Positions 8,590 through 16,552 of a stretch of 51,117 bases of DNA are shown here, in pieces. The stretch spans positions 17,028-68,144 of the forward strand of contig JAHDID010000026.1 in assembly GCA_020630975.1 (NCBI GenBank), written 5' to 3'. How positions within the stretch are numbered: position 1 is the first letter of the stretch; each line of letters opens with the position of its first letter. A program made the translations under genes and the position numbers. This DNA is from Verrucomicrobiota bacterium. GTDB lineage: Bacteria; Verrucomicrobiota; Verrucomicrobiia; Verrucomicrobiales; DEV007. The notes beneath the pieces were generated by a model. It was not told the DNA's origin. It saw only the letters and a list, made by a program, of their open reading frames with translations, and did not search any database.

Positions 8590-10020
8590 ATGCAACTCTC
8601 TAAAACGAGACTAAGTCCTACGATGCAGACGGCTCTCAATCAGCTATTCATAGCGGCTTTGCTACTCACGTCGATCTCTCCTCTGAGTGCCCAATCGATC
8701 GGCCCCTACCCATTTGTAAACCTCAAGGAATTACCACCCGCAGACCCAGACACAGACTACGGAGCACGCATCGCTCGCACGATGCATCTGCTATCCACCA
8801 GCACAGCGGACCGACCGAATAAGGTAAAGATCCTGTTCTTTGGCCAATCGATCACCCGCCAAAATCACTCACGCCGGATCATCGAAGCAAAACTCAGAGC
8901 CCGCTACCCACACGCTCAACTAGAAGTGCTTAATACCGCTATCGGCGGCTATGGCTCCGACAAGAGTCTGATGGTGATGAAGCATACCGTGATCCCCTAT
9001 CAGCCCGATCTGATCGTCTTTCACGTCTACGACAGTGGTCCTGAGACCGCCTACGAAGACATCATCAAAACCATCCGTACTCGCACCACAGCCGAGCTGA
9101 TCACTGTGACCCACCACCTCGATACCTATGGCGCAGAGATCGATGCAAAACGCGAAGCCGCCTCGCAGCTGCGCCGCGATCTAGCTGAGAAATACCAGAG
9201 CGAATCGGTAGATATACGCCCCCAGTGGCAGCCCTACCTCGACCTCCACGGACTGGATCGATCCGATCTGCTCGGCGACAATATCCATCACAACACCCAC
9301 GGCGGAGAACTCTGGGGAGCGCTACAAGCTCGCCACTTTGAAGAGCAACCCTACGATGCCACGGCTTGGGCAAAACGTATCCAAGTAATCGATGTGGCTG
9401 CCGATAGCCGAGATATCGACCTAGAGTTTCACGGTATCCGAGTCGATGCAATATGCCGCAGCGGCAGAGGAAAGGCTGCCATCACTATCGATGGCAAGAA
9501 GCCCTCGGAGATTCGCGATACCTGGGCTGTGACCCTACCCACCAAGACTCCCATCGACTACCGGCCCGCCGTGAATCGCATCCACCTAGCAGACACACCC
9601 ATCGCCGCCGAGAAGTGGACGCTAACCGTAGACCAATGCAGCGAAAGCGCTGATACCTACAGCTACTCAGTGAGAGCCGAGTTCAGTGGTGAGCAGGGCA
9701 AAGGCCGACAAGGCGAGCCTTTTACCACCACCAATCAAGTGATCCAGATCCAGCCGGAGTGGTTTGCCCTATCTCAAGCCGTGCGAATCAAAAAGAAACC
9801 CATCCCGGTGCCATTCGACATCACTTGGGAGGTGTACCCCACAAGCCTCGATGAGTGGCAATACGACGGCCCAGACACCGATAACAATCCATCTGGCCAA
9901 GTGACGCTGGTGCAGCAGCTAAAGCCTGGGCAGCATCGATTGCAGATCCGGGTGACGGAGGGCGATATGCAGATAGAGAAACTGCTGATCTATCGCCCCT
10001 ACAGCGCCGATTTGCCTTAG
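8590..10020 (+). CDS. Exported SGNH/GDSL-family hydrolase
   Basis: Probable carbohydrate or acyl esterase of 476 residues. ATG at 8590 has GGAG five bases upstream; an ATG at 8623 would give a shorter signal peptide (hydrophobic core 19-30, ending at SAQ). The catalytic serine is S87 in FFGQSIT (block I), the block II glycine is in NTAIGGYGS, and the Asp/His pair is D230-x-x-H233 in GDNIHHN. The block III asparagine is not obvious: the equivalent strand reads FHVYDSG. The last 230 residues look like beta-sandwich sequence that could bind polysaccharide. Downstream genes on the same strand include a beta-helix protein and a sulfatase, which suggests deacylation of algal polysaccharide. Confidence 0.8.
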   Translation: MQLSKTRLSPTMQTALNQLFIAALLLTSISPLSAQSIGPYPFVNLKELPPADPDTDYGARIARTMHLLSTSTADRPNKVKILFFGQSITRQNHSRRIIEAKLRARYPHAQLEVLNTAIGGYGSDKSLMVMKHTVIPYQPDLIVFHVYDSGPETAYEDIIKTIRTRTTAELITVTHHLDTYGAEIDAKREAASQLRRDLAEKYQSESVDIRPQWQPYLDLHGLDRSDLLGDNIHHNTHGGELWGALQARHFEEQPYDATAWAKRIQVIDVAADSRDIDLEFHGIRVDAICRSGRGKAAITIDGKKPSEIRDTWAVTLPTKTPIDYRPAVNRIHLADTPIAAEKWTLTVDQCSESADTYSYSVRAEFSGEQGKGRQGEPFTTTNQVIQIQPEWFALSQAVRIKKKPIPVPFDITWEVYPTSLDEWQYDGPDTDNNPSGQVTLVQQLKPGQHRLQIRVTEGDMQIEKLLIYRPYSADLP

Positions 10021-10083
10021 CAAAAAATTCCCAACGCGAAACAGCCCGGTGCGGGATAGTAAATCTACCCCAAGGTTAGACAC

Positions 10084-12255
10084 ATGTTAGGTCGCTTTTT
10101 TCTCTGTCTATTTTCCCTATGCCTACCGCTATGGCTATGTGCCGATGTGCATGTCTCGCCCACAGGCTCGGATGATGGCAATGGGACTGAGAGCCAACCC
10201 TTTGCGACTTTAGAGAAAGCGAGGGATGTGGTGATAGCAGCGGAGAAGATCGGCCCCACCACGATCTGGCTACACCCCGGCACCCACCGAGTCGCACACA
10301 CCTTTAGCCTAGACGAGTCGCACTCTGGTGCGGAGGGCTTCAGTATCCGATACACCGCTAGAGGTGGCGAGGCGATCATCACCAGCTCGACTCCACTGCC
10401 CACCGATGCCTTTCGCCCCACCACATCATCGCGCGTCCGCGATGAGTATCGCCCCCACATCGTAGAAGTCGCGCTGGCCGATGTGGGGATAGCAGACCTG
10501 CAGCCGCCGCCAGATTTCTACACCGGCAGAGGCGGTATCCCCACGCTCTACGCCGGAGAAAAAGCGATGCCCCTATCGCGCTGGCCGAATGGCGATGAAG
10601 ACACCGCCATGGGCACCGTGCTAGATGTGGCCGAGGAGCGTGGCAAGGTAGGCAAATTTCGATACCGCGATGCACGCCATACCGAGTGGGATGTGTCTGG
10701 CGGAGTCTGGCTATCGGGACTCTGGCGCACACCCTGGGATCGTCAGCAGGTGAAAGTGGCCCAGATCGAGGATGGCACCATCACCCTCGCCGCCCACATC
10801 GGCGGCGGCATCGGATCAAAGTACCATCGCCCCGCCAAAGATGGCACCTACGGCTCTGGCGAGGAGCCCTATTGCGCGATCAATCTACCGGAAGAGATCG
10901 ATCAACCCGGCGAGTGGTGTATCGATTACACCCAGGGGACCCTGCTCTGGTGGCCTCCCACAGCAGTCCGCGAGAGCGGTATGATGGGTGTCGAGATCGC
11001 CTCGATGGGAGAGCCGCTTATTCAGTCGGACGGAGCTTCCCATATCGAGTTTCGCAACCTGACCTTCGCCAACAGTATCGGTCGGGCTATCGATATCCGA
11101 AGCGGCACACATGTTCGAGTGCTCGGCTGCGAGTTTAGCCACTGTGGTAGCGGAGTATCCATCTACGAGGGCATGCACCACAGAGTACAGTCCTCGGACT
11201 TCCACGATCTCAGCGGTGCCGCTATCGACTACACCCGCCGCGAGGATCGCCACCACCCTCGGGGAGAAAATTCCAAAAACCTGATCTCAGATGGCCACGT
11301 TTTTGAAAACAACCACATCTACCGAGTCGCTCAAGACACCCTGCGCTACGCCGTAGCGATATGTGACTACCGTAGAGGCTATGCCACAGGCTGTGTGTTT
11401 CGCCACAATCTGCTCCACGATCTGCCCAACATGGCCGTGCGCTTCTGCGGCAATGAAAACCTGCTCGAGTACAACGAAGTCCACAACATCGGTCTCAGGA
11501 CAGGAGATGTCGGCGCTTTCTACATGAACCTCAAACACACCGCAGCCGGCAATCGACTGCGCCAAAATCTGATCCACCACTGCATCGGGGTGAATGCTTT
11601 CTACCTAGATGATGGAGCCAGCGGATCGATAGTGCGCGAAAACATCGTCTACAAAGCCGATGTCGGCGGCTGGATCAGTGGCGGCAGGGAAAACGTAATC
11701 ACCGACAACATCTTCATCGACTGCGTCGTGGCAGCACAACACGTAGACGACCGTGGAGTCAGCCGTGGCTACGGCGATCCCGACACCCACTGGGGCCGCT
11801 ACATCTGGACCATGGAGGTGCCCTCGGTCGACTTCGGAAATGGGGCTTGGGCGAAAAAATACCCCGGTATGGGCGAGCGTCTGCAGCAGCATCGCGGCCT
11901 ACCGGTAGGCAATGTGCTCGGTCGCAATGTGCTGGTGGATAACCCCATCGGTCTGCGCAAAAAGTATCAGGAAAAACACTTCCAGCACATGACATTTCCC
12001 GCGAGCCACGAGCTAGACGAGGTCGGCTTTGTCGATTTAGCCACCCTCGACCTCCGCCTGAGGGATGATGCACCGATCAAACATGTGAAAGGCTTCCCCA
12101 CCATCCACACCGAAAAGATCGGACTCTACCTAGATGCCTATCGTACCGAACTACCGAGCGACCCGAATCGATTAATCTCTCTAAAAACCGATTCCCACTT
12201 CAAGTCGGCAAAGGACCTGGAAGCATCGAACCAAAAAGAAGCCAAGAAAGACTAG
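10084..12255 (+). CDS. Exported right-handed parallel beta-helix protein, possible GH141-like enzyme
   Basis: A 723-residue protein with a signal peptide (about 3-21) followed by VHVSPTGSDDGNGTESQPF, the start of many secreted beta-helix enzymes of the DUF1565/GH141 type. Short, Asn- and His-rich rungs fill residues about 320-560 (NLISDGHVFENNHIY, RENIVYKADVGG, ENVITDNIFIDC), as in pectate-lyase-like folds. The C-terminal 150 residues are non-repetitive. Members of the group act on fucans, pectins or alginate, but the substrate cannot be read from the sequence. Start ATG at 10084 lies 63 bases after the esterase gene, so the two may be cotranscribed. Confidence 0.75.
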   Translation: MLGRFFLCLFSLCLPLWLCADVHVSPTGSDDGNGTESQPFATLEKARDVVIAAEKIGPTTIWLHPGTHRVAHTFSLDESHSGAEGFSIRYTARGGEAIITSSTPLPTDAFRPTTSSRVRDEYRPHIVEVALADVGIADLQPPPDFYTGRGGIPTLYAGEKAMPLSRWPNGDEDTAMGTVLDVAEERGKVGKFRYRDARHTEWDVSGGVWLSGLWRTPWDRQQVKVAQIEDGTITLAAHIGGGIGSKYHRPAKDGTYGSGEEPYCAINLPEEIDQPGEWCIDYTQGTLLWWPPTAVRESGMMGVEIASMGEPLIQSDGASHIEFRNLTFANSIGRAIDIRSGTHVRVLGCEFSHCGSGVSIYEGMHHRVQSSDFHDLSGAAIDYTRREDRHHPRGENSKNLISDGHVFENNHIYRVAQDTLRYAVAICDYRRGYATGCVFRHNLLHDLPNMAVRFCGNENLLEYNEVHNIGLRTGDVGAFYMNLKHTAAGNRLRQNLIHHCIGVNAFYLDDGASGSIVRENIVYKADVGGWISGGRENVITDNIFIDCVVAAQHVDDRGVSRGYGDPDTHWGRYIWTMEVPSVDFGNGAWAKKYPGMGERLQQHRGLPVGNVLGRNVLVDNPIGLRKKYQEKHFQHMTFPASHELDEVGFVDLATLDLRLRDDAPIKHVKGFPTIHTEKIGLYLDAYRTELPSDPNRLISLKTDSHFKSAKDLEASNQKEAKKD

Positions 12256-12335
12256 GCCCCAGCTTTAAGCCGAGATTGCGATCCGTTGGAAATTAATTAT
12301 AGTTAACCTAATTATAAGGTTTTCTTAATTATTTC

Positions 12336-13073
12336 GTGACAAATTGTAAGCTCAGTATTGCTCATTGGTTTCTAGGCTCGTTAGCGTTGCTCATTGCCTC
12401 GCTTTGTCACACTGCCGATTTACCAAAAGCCGTTTCCCCCGAGCTATTTTCCAGTCTCAAAAGTCACTCCCCATTCAGTCGCATCCTCGGGTCTACCGAC
12501 TCACTGATCCTCACCGGACTGCTCAACTACCAAGGCGAAACCGTAGCCGCCGTGCACGATCTAGAGACCCGCAGGACACACCTAGTATCCGAGAAAGGGC
12601 CCAACCTAAGTGGCTGGCAACTGATCGACCTACGAGGCGACACCAGAGATCTCAGCACACTCACGACACGGATCAAGATCAACGCATCCGACATCGTATC
12701 GGTGCGCTACCAGAAAGCTCCGCCCATGCCACTGCAGCGCCGCCCCGTTCTGGTGTCGACTCGGATCGGCGACGGCAGTGCAGGTGGTGGCACCGATCCC
12801 CATGGTGGTCCCAACCCCGATGTGCTGACCCCAGATCAACTCGCTAACGCGCGAAACGCGGCGAAAAATCCCGCTACCGGATTCAAAGCCGATGGCTTCT
12901 CCAGTCACAATCGTATGCCTGCAGAGATGCTCAGCAAACTCAATCAACTGAGCTACGAGCAGCGCGAGACCATCCACATCAAACTCTTTCAGCAACGAAA
13001 CCGTGGCCTCGGTTCGCAGGAAAGACGGCAGATGTACGGTCGCCTGATCGATGCACAGCTGCGCAATCGATGA
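12336..13073 (+). CDS. Secreted protein of unknown function
   Basis: A 245-residue protein starting with GTG, with a signal peptide (hydrophobic 12-22, cleavage near HTA). Residues 50-135 look like a small beta domain (LILTGLLNYQGETVAAVHD, then SDIVSVRYQ). A Gly/Pro linker (GSAGGGTDPHGGPNPD) leads to a helical, Gln/Arg-rich C-terminus. No family recognised. An intrinsic terminator lies six bases after the stop, so this is the end of a transcript. The AT-rich 80 bases upstream probably hold its promoter. Confidence 0.6.
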   Translation: MTNCKLSIAHWFLGSLALLIASLCHTADLPKAVSPELFSSLKSHSPFSRILGSTDSLILTGLLNYQGETVAAVHDLETRRTHLVSEKGPNLSGWQLIDLRGDTRDLSTLTTRIKINASDIVSVRYQKAPPMPLQRRPVLVSTRIGDGSAGGGTDPHGGPNPDVLTPDQLANARNAAKNPATGFKADGFSSHNRMPAEMLSKLNQLSYEQRETIHIKLFQQRNRGLGSQERRQMYGRLIDAQLRNR

Positions 13074-13078
13074 CTAAC

Positions 13079-13101
13079 CGGCAGATTCTGCCGATTTTTC
13101 T
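13079..13101 (+). terminator. Rho-independent terminator
   Basis: CGGCAG (13079-13084) pairs with CTGCCG (13088-13093) around a three-base ATT loop and is followed by ATTTTTCT. It sits just after the gene ending at 13073. Confidence 0.75.
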
Positions 13102-13177
13102 GCCCCTTCAGTGGGACTTCAATAGGCAGGCATTTTAGGTTTAGCCGAGCCGCGAGCAGCGCGATCATCAGAGTACT

Positions 13178-15121
13178 ATGAAATGCATCACCGCACTCAC
13201 TATGGCTAGCATTCTGCTGCTAGCGCACAGCACCGCCGGAGCTGAAAAGCCAAACATCGTACTCATCCTGGCAGACGATCTAGGCTGGGCCGACACCACG
13301 CTATATGGCCACACCACACTGTATGAGACGCCTAATCTCCAGCGCCTGGCAGCCCGTGGCATGACCTTTACCCAAGCCTATGCCGCTCATCCCCTGTGCT
13401 CGCCCACGCGCTCGAGCATACTCACTGGGCAAAACCCTGCACGCTCGGGCTTCGTCGCCCCAGCAGGCCACATCCCAGAGGTGCGCTACTCGGCTCTGCC
13501 CAAGCTCCATGGCCCGGTGGATCAGCCCAGCACCACACTGCTATCTACCACTCGTATGGACCCCAGCAAGCCAACTCTAGCCAAGCTATTGAAAGAAGCC
13601 GGCTATAGCACCGCCCACTTTGGCAAATGGCATCTGGGCAAGGCACCACACTCGCCACTTGAGTTCGGCTTCGACGTCGATATCCCACACTGGAATGGCT
13701 CTGGCCCCGGGCGCACCTATCTCGCCCCCTGGAGCATACCCGGACTAGATGGCGAGCCTGGTGAACACATCGAAGACAGGATGGCCGAAGAAGCGGTGAA
13801 TTGGCTGAAAAATCGCGATAAAGAAAAGCCCTTTTTCCTAAACTATTGGCAATTCTGCGTGCATGCCCCATTCGGTGCCAAACCAGACCTAATCGAGCGC
13901 TATCGCCAGAAAATCGATCTCGACTCCGAGCAGCGATCACCCACCTACGCCGCCATGGTCCACTCACTAGACGATGCGGTCGGCACGCTACTGGATGCGC
14001 TCGATGCCGAGGGTATCGCCGACGACACTGTGATCGTTTTTTACTCCGACAATGGCGGCAACGTCCACTGCGGTCTCGAAGAGACGACCGCAGATCGCCA
14101 AAACTACACCACCGCGATCACCAGCAATGCACCACTCCGAGGTGGCAAAGGCAATATCAATGAAGGCGGCATCCGCGTGCCGGCAGTCGTCGTCTGGCCC
14201 GACCATGCCGTAGCAGGCTCGACCAGTGAGACCCGCATCCAGTCGACCGACCTCTACCCGACACTACTCGGTATAGCCGGAGTCTCAGCACCTGTCGACC
14301 ACCCTATCGATGGCTACGACTTCTCAGCAGCTCTGAAAGGCAGCCAACTAGAGCGTGCTGCTATGTTTACCTACGTGCCCTCCTATGGCAATACTCCCGG
14401 CTGGCTACCCCCATCGATGGCAGTCCACCACGGCAAGTGGAAGCTGATCCGCACCTTTCACCACGGCACTGATGGGGCAGACGAGTATCGCCTATTCGAC
14501 TTGAGCCAAGATATAGGTGAACAGCACAACCTCGCAGCCGACCACCCAGATCACGTGCAGCGTCTCGATAGCCTGATCGATGCCTACATAGCCGAAGCAA
14601 ACGTAATCATACCTGCCGCCAATCCGAAATTCGACGCCTCTCAGTATGATCCCTCCAAGATCGGAATACAGGAGGGCGGATTTAAAATGCCCCCAGCTCC
14701 CAAAAGCGATCCACAGCCAGTCACCACCTTCAAAGACCCTTTACTCAAAGACTGGTTGGTGAAAAATGGCAAAGTCTCAATCGAAGATGGCATCCTATCG
14801 ATCGGATACACCACTCGCCCAGCCTACCTAGCCAACGCTAAAACCAATACGACAGCCCCGACTCAGCTAAAGCTCCGTACTCGGGGCCAAGGCACAGGTA
14901 ATATCCAATGGCGCCTCGATGGCCAGACCGATTTCCCGACCGACCAGTCTCAGTCCTATCAGGTGAAAAGCAGCGACTGGCAAGAGATCACCATCCCGAT
15001 CACCAGCGAAGGCCGAGTAATGCAGATACGGATCTTCCCACCCATCAGTAAATCGCACCCTACAGCCGAACTCGACTGGATCGATATAGGCAGCCATATC
15101 ACGGATTTTGCAGAGAAATAG
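13178..15121 (+). CDS. Exported S1-family sulfatase with a C-terminal beta-sandwich module
   Basis: An intact formylglycine-dependent sulfatase of 647 residues. The signal peptide (1-21) is followed by the metal-binding PNIVLILADDLGWAD block (25-39) and a canonical FGly site, C74-S-P-T-R78-S-S-I-L-T-G. Further family marks are HFGKWHLGK, FYSDNGG and a C-terminal EYRLFDLSQDIGEQHNL. Family members are usually about 450-520 residues; the extra C-terminal part (about 510-647) has alternating strands and resembles a jelly-roll or carbohydrate-binding module (LKLRTRGQGTGNIQWRLDG, then ITIPITSEGRVMQIRI). It should act in the periplasm or outside on sulfated glycans, and needs an FGE maturase, which is not in the window. 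Confidence 0.93.
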   Translation: MKCITALTMASILLLAHSTAGAEKPNIVLILADDLGWADTTLYGHTTLYETPNLQRLAARGMTFTQAYAAHPLCSPTRSSILTGQNPARSGFVAPAGHIPEVRYSALPKLHGPVDQPSTTLLSTTRMDPSKPTLAKLLKEAGYSTAHFGKWHLGKAPHSPLEFGFDVDIPHWNGSGPGRTYLAPWSIPGLDGEPGEHIEDRMAEEAVNWLKNRDKEKPFFLNYWQFCVHAPFGAKPDLIERYRQKIDLDSEQRSPTYAAMVHSLDDAVGTLLDALDAEGIADDTVIVFYSDNGGNVHCGLEETTADRQNYTTAITSNAPLRGGKGNINEGGIRVPAVVVWPDHAVAGSTSETRIQSTDLYPTLLGIAGVSAPVDHPIDGYDFSAALKGSQLERAAMFTYVPSYGNTPGWLPPSMAVHHGKWKLIRTFHHGTDGADEYRLFDLSQDIGEQHNLAADHPDHVQRLDSLIDAYIAEANVIIPAANPKFDASQYDPSKIGIQEGGFKMPPAPKSDPQPVTTFKDPLLKDWLVKNGKVSIEDGILSIGYTTRPAYLANAKTNTTAPTQLKLRTRGQGTGNIQWRLDGQTDFPTDQSQSYQVKSSDWQEITIPITSEGRVMQIRIFPPISKSHPTAELDWIDIGSHITDFAEK

Positions 15122-15147
15122 GACGCTTGACCTACCTTTTGCTTGAA

Positions 15148-15184
15148 TTCAATAGGGTACAATTTTTACTGAATAGGGTACAAT
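15148..15184 (+). repeat. Tandem AATAGGGTACA pair, copy A
   Basis: Two copies of AATAGGGTACAAT begin at 15151 and 15172, exactly 21 bases apart, in the gap between the sulfatase and the propeller gene. The pair ends 25 bases before the ATG at 15209. The same arrangement occurs at 32796/32817 and, inverted, at 49381/49402. Confidence 0.85.
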
Positions 15185-15208
15185 CTCTTCGCTACACAGG
15201 GTTTCATC

Positions 15209-16390
15209 ATGATAAGAATTTTCGCAGTCGCTTTCACCTGCCTCTTTCCCATCCTGAGCCCTGCAGGCGATTGGCCAAACTGGCGAGGCCCCGATCGCAA
15301 TGGTATCTCTCAGGAAACCATACCCGAGAATCTACCAACGGAATTGCCGATAGCTTGGCGGGCAAAAATCGGTATTGGATTCTGCAGCATATCAGTGCTC
15401 GGTGAGCGGGTCGTCACCATGGGCAATAGCGACGATCACGATACCATCTGGTGCCTGAGCGCTGCGGATGGCCGCGTCTTGTGGCAACACACCTACCCCT
15501 GCCCACTCGATCCACTCTACTACGAAGGCGGCCCCGGCGGCACACCTACCATCTACAAAGGGCGAGTCTACACCCTCAGCAAAAAGGGCCATGCCTTTTG
15601 CCTAGACCTCGAGACTGGTGAGGTAATATGGAGCCGAGACCTGATCGGCGATCACAGCTTCAAACTCCCCGAGTGGAGCTTTGCTTCATCTCCCTACATC
15701 GCAGACGACAAGGTCATCCACAATGTCGGGCGCGGCGGCATCGCTCTCGATCTAGCTACCGGCGAGACACTTTGGGCACCGAGCACCGAGACCTCGGGCT
15801 ATGCCACCATCGTAGCCCACCAGGACTATCACTTACTCTTTTCCGCTAAAGCCCTGATCGCTATCAATACCGCAAACGGCCAGCAGCTCTGGGAGTACCC
15901 TTGGAAGTCGAGCCGAGATGTGAATGCTGCCGATCCCGTATCGCTGGGGGAAAGAATCATCGTCTCTTCCAGCGCAGGCACCAGCCTGCTCGATACCAGC
16001 TCAAATCCACCAGCTGAAATTTGGAAACAGCACGACATGAAGTGGTACTTCAATCCCGGAGTGGTCATAGAGGGCTATGCCTACTCGATCCACGGCACCA
16101 CTCATCGGCCGACGGAGATCATCTGCACGGATGTCGCTACGGGCGATATCGTGTGGAGCGAGGCCGGCTACGGTAGCGGTGGCTTGATCGCAGCTAGCGA
16201 TACCATCATCGTCTTCGACAAAGGCATCCTCACCCTCCTCGATGCTAGCTCCGATGGCTTTCAGCTGCGCCACCGCCAGACGCTACTCGAGGGCAAATGC
16301 TGGACCACACCTGTCCTAGCTCATGGTCAGATCTATTGCCGAAATGCAGAAGGCGATCTGGTATGCGTGACGCTGCAGGAAAAAGACTGA
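15209..16390 (+). CDS. Exported PQQ-like beta-propeller protein
   Basis: A 393-residue protein: signal peptide (about 1-19), WPNWRGPDRNGIS entry block, then repeated blade strands (SAADGRVLW, DLETGEVIW, DLATGETLW, NTANGQQLW). It is somewhat shorter than the paralogue at 2167-3483. The fold is a BamB-like propeller; no quinone-site or haem motif was seen, so function is unknown. It follows a sulfatase gene, as does the first propeller. The tandem 21-bp motif lies immediately upstream and a strong intrinsic terminator lies downstream. Confidence 0.85.
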   Translation: MIRIFAVAFTCLFPILSPAGDWPNWRGPDRNGISQETIPENLPTELPIAWRAKIGIGFCSISVLGERVVTMGNSDDHDTIWCLSAADGRVLWQHTYPCPLDPLYYEGGPGGTPTIYKGRVYTLSKKGHAFCLDLETGEVIWSRDLIGDHSFKLPEWSFASSPYIADDKVIHNVGRGGIALDLATGETLWAPSTETSGYATIVAHQDYHLLFSAKALIAINTANGQQLWEYPWKSSRDVNAADPVSLGERIIVSSSAGTSLLDTSSNPPAEIWKQHDMKWYFNPGVVIEGYAYSIHGTTHRPTEIICTDVATGDIVWSEAGYGSGGLIAASDTIIVFDKGILTLLDASSDGFQLRHRQTLLEGKCWTTPVLAHGQIYCRNAEGDLVCVTLQEKD

Positions 16391-16420
16391 GACTCGAGAC
16401 CTACAGCCTAAAACCAGAAG

Positions 16421-16449
16421 TCCTGCCTCCCGTGTGGCAGGATTTTTTT
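16421..16449 (+). terminator. Rho-independent terminator
   Basis: TCCTGCC (16421-16427) pairs perfectly with GGCAGGA (16436-16442) around an eight-base loop and is followed by seven T residues (16443-16449). It isolates the giant gene from the propeller gene upstream. Confidence 0.9.
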
Positions 16450-16491
16450 GATCTCGTCGCCATCGAAAGAGATAATTTTAGGGCAATTGTG

Positions 16492-16521
16492 TTGACATGA
16501 TTATGTCTTTTTCGGCAATCT
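16492..16521 (+). promoter_or_regulatory. Possible sigma-70-type promoter of the giant gene
   Basis: TTGACA at 16492-16497 matches the -35 consensus exactly. A poor -10 candidate (CAATCT) lies about 18 bases on. It sits between the terminator and the ATG at 16553, the right place for a promoter, but the -10 match is weak. Confidence 0.35.
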
Positions 16522-16552
16522 AACGGGGTTTATTCGGCAACCCACGCGAAGT

